A model generated the notes under the pieces. That model saw nothing but the letters and a program-made list of their open reading frames with translations, searched no databases and was not told where the DNA came from. 16,626 nt of DNA. It comes from Nitzschia sp. DOCU1 (lineage: Eukaryota; Bacillariophyta; Bacillariophyceae; Bacillariales; Bacillariaceae). Within the stretch, counting starts at the first letter, position 1. The number at the start of each line of letters is the position of its first letter. The stretch covers positions 1-16,626 of the forward strand of contig CATOAN010000024.1 of NCBI GenBank assembly GCA_951394045.1. The letters are read 5' to 3'. A program made the position numbers and the translations under genes. Shown piece by piece: positions 16,314 to 16,626 of the stretch.

Positions 16314-16626
16314 AAAGCACCATGACAAGGACAAGTACTATCGACGTAAGTTTCTTGTACTAGTAGAAGTAGAAGAAGAAGCAATCGGCGTCGGCATTGC
16401 GGTTTCACTCACACTCGGTCGTCTCCTATGTTAGTCGCCAAGGAACAGGGCTTGAGAAGTCGTGCTGCCTTTAAATTGTCACAAATCAATCGCCAATATC
16501 CCTTGTTGGATTCCAATACTAAGGTCGTGCTAGATTTGTGTGCGGCACCAGGAGGTTGGACGCAAATTGCCAGTCGCGAGTGTGGGGCCGGCACTCATAT
16601 CGTCGCCGTGGACATTTTGCCGATTC
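16282..16626 (+). CDS. SPB1: SPB1-type FtsJ rRNA 2'-O-methyltransferase, 5' part (3' end outside window)
   Basis: ATG 16282 in good context (GTCGCCATGG). Exon 1 ends at 16345 and codes a basic leader 'GKSTKRKKHHDKDKYYR'. The intron 16346-16434 (89 bp, GTAAGT to TATGTTAG) is phase 1. Exon 2 continues 'LAKEQGLRSRAAFKLSQINR' and, in frame, 'VVLDLCAAPGGWTQIASRE' and 'IVAVDILPI'. These match the start of Spb1/FTSJ3: the 'KYYxLAKEQGxRxRxAFKLxQ' substrate motif and the 'DLCAAPGGW' S-adenosylmethionine-binding motif; the Lys of 'FKL' fits the first residue of the K-D-K-E tetrad. Known role: nucleolar 2'-O-methylation of 25S/28S rRNA in the peptidyl-transferase centre during 60S assembly. The basic, Tyr-Tyr-containing N terminus favours SPB1 over the related TRM7 or mitochondrial MRM2. 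The gene leaves the window after 94 codons. Confidence 0.88.

Overview
The window reads as nuclear DNA of a pennate diatom or a close stramenopile relative. The signs are a DUF6824-type 'DVLLGRG' protein (a family known mostly from diatoms), short GT-AG introns of about 83-124 bp, dense genes on both strands, roughly balanced base composition, and a receptor of the cAMP-receptor-like seven-helix class. The species cannot be fixed from sequence alone.

Layout. 1-765 (+): 3' end of a DCAF7/TTG1-type WD40 gene, ending in an 11-nt terminal coding exon. 1619-3187 (+): SET-domain protein with a post-SET zinc cluster and a lysine-rich tail. 3233-4302 (-): aldo/keto reductase (AKR) of full length but with a frameshift and a 42-bp tandem duplication. 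5148-6599 (+): intact seven-helix receptor, divergent from the AKR across an 845-bp shared promoter that holds a perfect TGACGTCA element.

A 2.05-kb segment containing both 5' halves of this divergent pair and the whole promoter (3799-5852) is repeated in direct orientation at 6949-9003. The second copy therefore has a 5' AKR fragment and a receptor cut off after helix 5. It abuts an LRR-like gene (9069-10916, +) that begins within 0-70 bp of the breakpoint and appears to have lost its own start. The middle 1.2 kb of the two copies looks identical by eye, while the arms carry differences.

The rest of the window holds a DUF6824 gene on the minus strand (12876-11540, one intron, reading frame apparently broken just after the signature motif), a low-complexity hypothetical gene (13994-14656, +), a three-exon two-EF-hand membrane protein (15852-15049, -), and the first two exons of an SPB1-type FtsJ rRNA methyltransferase (16282 to the window end, +). 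The last two diverge from a 429-bp promoter region that contains an upstream ORF overlapping the SPB1 start. All five introns I can place are phase 1.

Apart from the AKR/receptor pair and the EF-hand/SPB1 pair, which share upstream regions, nothing suggests that the genes form one pathway. The main point of interest is the recent duplication and what it did to the AKR, receptor and LRR genes. No viral, plasmid, CRISPR, tRNA or rRNA feature was found.
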